From Tamarix chinensis (lineage: Eukaryota > Streptophyta > Magnoliopsida > Caryophyllales > Tamaricaceae), in contig CM060178.1 in the NCBI GenBank assembly GCA_030549775.1, positions 73,067,152 to 73,131,151 on the forward strand: DNA of 64,000 nucleotides. The letters are read 5' to 3'. The notes below the pieces were generated by a model. It made no database searches. It was not told the origin of the DNA and worked only from the letters and a program-made list of their open reading frames with translations. Positions within the stretch are counted from its first letter, which is position 1, and every line of letters starts with the position of its first letter. Position numbers and translations under genes: made by a program. Shown here in pieces: positions 58,505-64,000 of this stretch.

Positions 58505-61500
58505 CAATTGGCGTATAACCTTATTTATGAGTGATAATAGTAAATATATCTAAAATTATTGGTTCAAATGGGAAAATATGTTGATCTAGAAAGTTTCATA
58601 ATTTTATGAATAATTTTGATATTTATTTTTGTAATTATTTTTGTAAGCTTTTTAGTTCACTATTAAGTTGATATTTTATATATCAAAACTTTTTGCACAT
58701 TTATGAAAATTTACATGTAAGTTCAGAATATTACGTAACGTTTTATAATTTTTCGAGATTATTTACTATTTTCTTAATTTTAGTCTCTTTATTGATCTTT
58801 CCACCACTAAAAATAATCTAAAAATCTAAAAATTACTTTTGACGCATGAAATTCCTTACCTACCCTTCCATGATATGATTTTGCATCAAGTTGACCTTTT
58901 TTCCATTCACTTAACCAAAATTTGAGCCAAAGTCACTTCTTTACACTTCCTACCTATGCTACTTGTGTCCTTTTAGGTTTTCTTGCATCCAACCTTCTTC
59001 ATTTATCATACGCATACTTGATCTTAACCTCACCTCACCTTAGACCTTGGACCTGCACTTCTATACCCATTTGGCTTGATTGCTAGGTTATCAGAACGTT
59101 TGTACGTCCACCATACTTTATCTTATGCACTCAACCACCTATTCCTTCATTTAAGTGTTGAAGGAGCATGCTCCCTCTTTCCCTTAGCATCAGATTTTAG
59201 TAGCCTCCCTCCCCTATTTTGTACCTCATTTGTCTTTCATTTTTCCTTTCTTTTAATCTTTCTCTCATTAGCTCCTCTTGGTTGCTCTTATATCTATATT
59301 TATTTTTGTTATTTTTGCTAAGTGTTCTTAAGCTTATTGAGGCTAACCAGAACCTACACTTCTCTTTTCTCCGTTATCCATCTTAATTTTCTTCTCATGA
59401 TCCTTTATCGAGCCTTGTTATATTTTATTGAATATAAGAGTGTTAGATTTGGAAGAATATTTGAAGAGTTGTTTTATCCCTTTTCTACTTATGGTGTTCC
59501 ATTCTTTATTAGGTATAACAATCCTCCTTTTGATTTTGATTTTTTTCTTATACTATTATTTTTTAAAAGTTGTTAGGTTCTAATTTTTTTTTTTTTGGCG
59601 TTTTCTGTTTTCTAGGAGAAGGAATAATAGTTGAGAGCTAAGGTTTGTATTGCTTCTTTGGTCTTAGTTTTACTAATTTTCTTAGAAATAAGGTAACCCA
59701 TATACTCTTATTAAATATATAAAAATAAATTAATAACATGTTGGGGGTTCCACTATTATACTTAAGTGTAATTTACGATTCTTTATAATTTCATGAAAAG
59801 TATGCATGTTACATTTAGTATTAATAATTTTTCTAAATATGTATGTATGTATTTTTATACAAGAGTACATTAAATTTATGTATTTTAATACATGTATGAT
59901 AACATGTTAGAATAGGGTTATTTATGGTAAAGTAATTATGCATGATTAGGGTTTTATGTGGGCTTAACTGTATTTTAGGAGCAAAATGGTAATTCTTGTC
60001 ACTTCTAAATTTTTAAAAATTATAATTTTACATTAAATTCCTATTTTAATTTTATTTATTCGTGCCATGATTTTTTCTTAATTTTAATTACAATTGATAT
60101 TAAAGTGGAAAATTATTGAGTGTATGATATATAAGGGCATTTTGGTCATTTTATGGTTTATTATGCCTAAAATTTTGAACAATTAGACTAAGATAATCGT
60201 AATGGATTCCTAGGTTAACCCTAGTATTGACTTTAACTTTAGCTTTGATTATTGATCTCAACTTGAATAATTAGAAATAAAAGAAAACACTTAAGTATGG
60301 AATTAGAATTATTATGCATTATGTCATATTTTATGATTACCTTATTAAGATATTAGTATTTAAAGTGGAAGACCTTAAGATTAAAAACTGATTTTTCTTT
60401 AAGGTTAGTACGATAGAGATGAGCTACGAACCGTCAATTAGGTCTGTTGATTTTATCAAATGCCTCAAAATTTTGACTAAGGCCCTAGTCTACTCTATGG
60501 GTGACTTACGACCCCTATAGGGGATATTGATACTTAAGGATTAGGTATCTTAGGATGGAATGATACTTTGTTTCTTTATTACACTAATATGACCAGAGTA
60601 CTTGTACGTCTCTAGATTATAAGTTGGGAGGATATCGTGTTGGCCTAGTGCGCAAGTATGCTCGATGTACTTTATATGTCTTTGGATTATTATCATATCC
60701 CCTTGAGTAATTAAAAATGGAAGCAACTTGTATGAGGATTTAATTGGATTATTTTGGTTTGTTGGTTTAGTAGTTGCCTTTGTGTACTATTTAGTTTTAG
60801 TTAGTTTTGTAGTTACGTCTATGATTTCATGCATTTGGACTGTTGGTTTGATAGTTGCCTTTCTGTATAGAGGTGGTAGTTAGAGAAGGTCTTAATAATG
60901 GTTTGGTGTTTTCTCTTTCATGGGACATACTTATATAATTAGATTAATAAAATAGTCATAATATGGTTAAGTTTGATATGATGAGCATGTGGCATATGGC
61001 ATGATATGAGTTATGGTATGAATATGGTGCTTAGCTATGATATATGTTATATTACGTGCTATTCCATGTTCCTTTGTATTACATTATATATACTACTTGT
61101 GATATTTGCATGATTAGTGTTGTGTAGGTGTTTACTTAGCATTGCTGTACTATTGGGTTCCATTTTATAGTTCCCTACCTAATCAATGGATAGTTTTTAT
61201 ATTGCAAGAGTATTTTGAGGGTACAACTTGATGGCTTTGGTAGGAGTTGAGAGTTAGGATTATGATGTATCTACTCTAGCATCTTTTTATCTGGATACCC
61301 ACTTGGACTCTTATGTTTCATTCTGTATTTCTTTCTTTTGTCACTTTCTACTCTTTTATCCAATCTTTCTTTATTAGAATAGTTTAATACCATAATGAAG
61401 TCTCTATCTCATTTTTATCAATTATTGTTTTGAATCTAAGTGGATAAACATTTTACCTTTAAAACTGAGTTTGAGAAAGGTAGAAGAAGCAGATTTATAC

Positions 61501-61510
61501 TAAATGTAGT
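57225..61510 (+). repeat. long gypsy-type LTR, 3' end truncated
   Basis: It starts TGTAATACCCC, a standard start for this class of long LTR, and runs 4.29 kb. The segment 59900-61510 parallels 600-2790 in order ('aagggcattttggtcatttt', 'acttaaggattagg', 'gagagttaggattat', 'atttatactaa'). The GGGGTGTTACA end is missing. At 61511 a TGTAACACCC start in the opposite orientation takes over, so the last ~60 bases were probably lost to a later insertion or deletion. The open frames at 59076-59321 and 59322-59576 are Leu/Phe/Ser-rich and unsupported. Confidence 0.6.
58450..58503. repeat. (ATT)n microsatellite
   Basis: Eighteen ATT units inside the LTR at 57225-61510. Confidence 0.95.
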
Positions 61511-62088
61511 TGTAACACCCTGCATTTTTAATGGTTTAACTTCTTTAATTAGCTCTATTTTAAGAAAAATATAAGTTCTAAAAATGAGGGTATTAAAATG
61601 TTCGACGCATCATTTAATGTTTCATCATCCTATTACTAAATATAGTGATTCCATAGCACATCATATAACACTTCACTAAAATATTCTATATTAAATCATC
61701 TAAAAAAGTAATCGTGTCAACTAAGAGGGTATTTAGTTAATCCATTTCCTGATCTCTTAAAGAAATTGAAAAGAGTTTTAGCATGAGGACATCTCAATTA
61801 ATCCTTGAATTTTGGAAGAAGCCTAAACGTCTACAAAAGATTAAAGGTTAAGACATCGACCCTTATTAGAAGCTGCACAAAAATTGACCTATTATTTAAA
61901 GCATTTAGAATATAATAGGCTTGAGTTAAAAATGTTGAGCATGAATTCCTTATCTAACAATGTAAGGATTTAGTTAATTGTTAACTAATATGATATAGTC
62001 ACATATAAACTATCTTTGTCATCAAGGGTGACAATGCTGTATCATTAGTTATAATAAGTTACTCTTCACAAGAGTAATAGTAACACCC
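61511..62088 (-). repeat. LTR-like fragment, terminus only
   Basis: It begins TGTAACACCC, the inverse of GGGTGTTACA. The following 570 bases are AT-rich and not clearly homologous to the other LTRs. It ends where a second such terminus appears at 62089. The call rests only on the terminus. Confidence 0.35.
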
Positions 62089-64000
62089 CTGTAATTATGA
62101 ACTAAAAAATTTATCTTAAAGAATTTATTATAGAAGTTTAAAAAATAAAAATTAGGGTGTTTCTACCACACTTGGTACAAGTCTAGTTTATTCTACTATT
62201 CTTATACCAAGTGTTAAGGCTAGCAACATTACTCCATTTAGAATAATAATAATAATAGGGTTATAAGAATTAAAGCAGAGAGAATCAAAGCAAATTAACA
62301 TCAATCTAATAAAACTAATTCTCAACGGTTACAAATTCAGTGAAAGTAAAGTATATAAAGACATAAGAGAATTCAAATTTAAAGATACTAAGAAAAACAC
62401 CAAATAACTCTAACTGTTAGCCAAAGTACTAACCTTCAACTAATCTCACAAGCTAACTTGCAAAGATAATTTCCTATTGAGTAAGCAGAGGCCTATAAAA
62501 AGGATTCCTTCAGTATAAAGGTAATGAATAACCCATATTACAAAACTAATATGAAAAGCCTGCATGGAACATATAAAAGGAATCACAGAAAAACATGGTA
62601 TAAACATTGAATTACACATATGATGATTAAAATATCATAACCATATTAGGTAAATAAATATTACGAAAGCCACATACTACTCATACCCATTCATTTCAAA
62701 AATAATGAAACATACCAACCAAACATCAAAAAGATATACTCTAAAATATTTATTAGGACCAATCTCAAAGCAATAACCATAACAGCCAAAATATATCTTA
62801 TATCTCAATATCAAGACCAGTAATATCCATCATACCATAAGTGGGGCCCAAAGGAACAATACTAATAAACTCCATAATATTATTATTAATTGCAAACCAA
62901 ACCAATTAGTGATTACGATCATTCTAGTTATTTATTCATAATAATTTTAGGGACCCCAATATTATCAATTGGTGGAATGATATCAATAATACATAACTCT
63001 AGGGCAATAAGTTATAGGTTATTATTTTCAACTAGTGGAACAATTTTGAAATATACAAACCCATGGTACAAAGCTCCTAGTTAATATTTTCAACTAACGG
63101 AACAGTTTCAATAAAATACAACCCAAGGATAAAATTCTCCTAGACACTATCCTTATCTAATAGAAAGAATAAGTACAACAAGTCTTGACTCATATAGTAT
63201 TTCACTTTAAGTTAATAATATCTTATCAATGGTTATAATCATTTAAATAAACTACTTAATTTGAGTTCAAAGACCCTACTATTCTCAACAAGCGGAACGA
63301 TTTCAATACTTTACAACCCAAGGTAATAAGTTGGTGGCCACTATTCTCAGCTGGTGGAAAAAGCTTCAAAAATATACAACCTTGGAGCAAAACCTTGCCA
63401 TTTTTCTCGTTTGGTGAAACAAACATGTACAACCAATCATGAATCATATGATCTTTGATTGTAAATGATAAATATCTTATTTGTGGTTATTTATTTTCAA
63501 GATCAACACAAACATACACACACATACCCATACAAGGTAAAGTTCCAATATATCCTCCCAAGAACTAGCCACATACCCTTAAAAACTCTAATTTCACAAA
63601 CCTAGAAAACTTCTCTATCACCGAACTTCATACCCATCCTTAATATATTATTATTAACCACATACTCAAAAACTATGGTTTAACTCTCACATCTTACACA
63701 TGCAATAATAATCTAACTTCAAGGTTATTATTCATATCTCTTATAAAACCCTAATTTCACCATTTGATCATGACTTTCCCTATAAACCCCATATAGACAC
63801 CAAATTTAATATAAATTTCCAAGATTTTAGTATTGACATCATGTATGACAATTGGTGTTCAATTTCTATATCTTATATAAACGATAATAGTCTCCCCCTT
63901 AGGGTTACTATTTGCCTTCTCTCTTATATGGTAATTTCATATTCCAATCATAATTTTTTCCTTGAGACTCATATAACCCCCAAACCTTATATGCATACCT
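62089..64000 (-). repeat. long gypsy LTR, continues past the window
   Basis: It begins TAGTAACACCCC and carries 'gggtgtttctaccacacttggtacaag..ctattcttataccaagtgttaaggcta' (62156-62224), matching the block just inside LTR A at 26040-26115. Degenerate copies of the module array follow ('ggtggaatgatatca' 62970, 'gtggaacaatttt' 63036, 'cggaacgatttca' 63293, 'ggtggaaaaagc' 63353), each near 'ctattctca'. No primer binding site precedes it, so it is a solo LTR or the 3' LTR of a minus-strand element to the right. Confidence 0.6.

Noticed and set aside
59076..59576. Two adjacent Leu/Phe/Ser-rich frames of 81 and 84 codons that could look like a membrane protein
   Set aside because: They lie within a long LTR in a T-rich stretch, where hydrophobic codons arise by composition. 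There is no signal, motif or homolog that I recognise.

Overview
The window is plant nuclear DNA from a large, repeat-rich genome. The evidence is nested Ty3/gypsy LTR retrotransposons with plant-type primer binding sites, a chromodomain integrase, Athila-type gag, small DNA transposons with CACTA and Tourist features, and degenerate telomere-like TTTAGGG/TTAGGG tracts. I found no intact cellular gene, no rRNA and no canonical tRNA. Almost every open frame is a decayed retroelement fragment or a chance frame in AT-rich DNA. Species cannot be fixed from the sequence alone.

Layout. 1-6.3 kb: the 3' part of a long plus-strand LTR, a minus-strand gag remnant with its primer binding site, and the start of an inverted LTR of a related family. 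6.3-11 kb: AT-rich sequence with microsatellites, a 58-bp pyrimidine-purine alternation and a telomere-like tract. 11-14.5 kb: a pol-deleted Athila-like element (plus strand) whose gag is split by a 208-bp Tourist-like MITE. 14.9-39.9 kb: element B, a minus-strand gypsy element with ~1.03-kb LTRs. It was opened twice: by element A (16789-30363, minus, Tekay/Del-like, 4.3-4.4-kb LTRs, TSD TAAGT) and by solo LTR D of the same family (31497-35810, plus, TSD TGTTA). 40.3-40.7 kb: a possible CACTA end. 43.8-50.4 kb: element C, a minus-strand relative of B with ~0.8-kb LTRs and no recognisable zinc knuckle. 54-64 kb: further long LTRs in both orientations and a 689-bp non-autonomous CACTA element (TSD GTA).

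Relative ages from eye alignment: LTR pairs differ least in A, a little more in C and most in B, which agrees with A lying inside B. All three elements with pol have lost reverse transcriptase catalytic residues and carry stops and frameshifts, so none can move by itself. The most interesting signals are not genes. They are an exact 105-bp higher-order repeat in solo LTR D, a repeated 'GATCCACCGG' LTR module with a conserved dyad, a pol C-terminus that runs into the 3' LTR in both B and C, the hairpin-tiled CACTA element, and a tRNA-like 63-bp module at the left edge.
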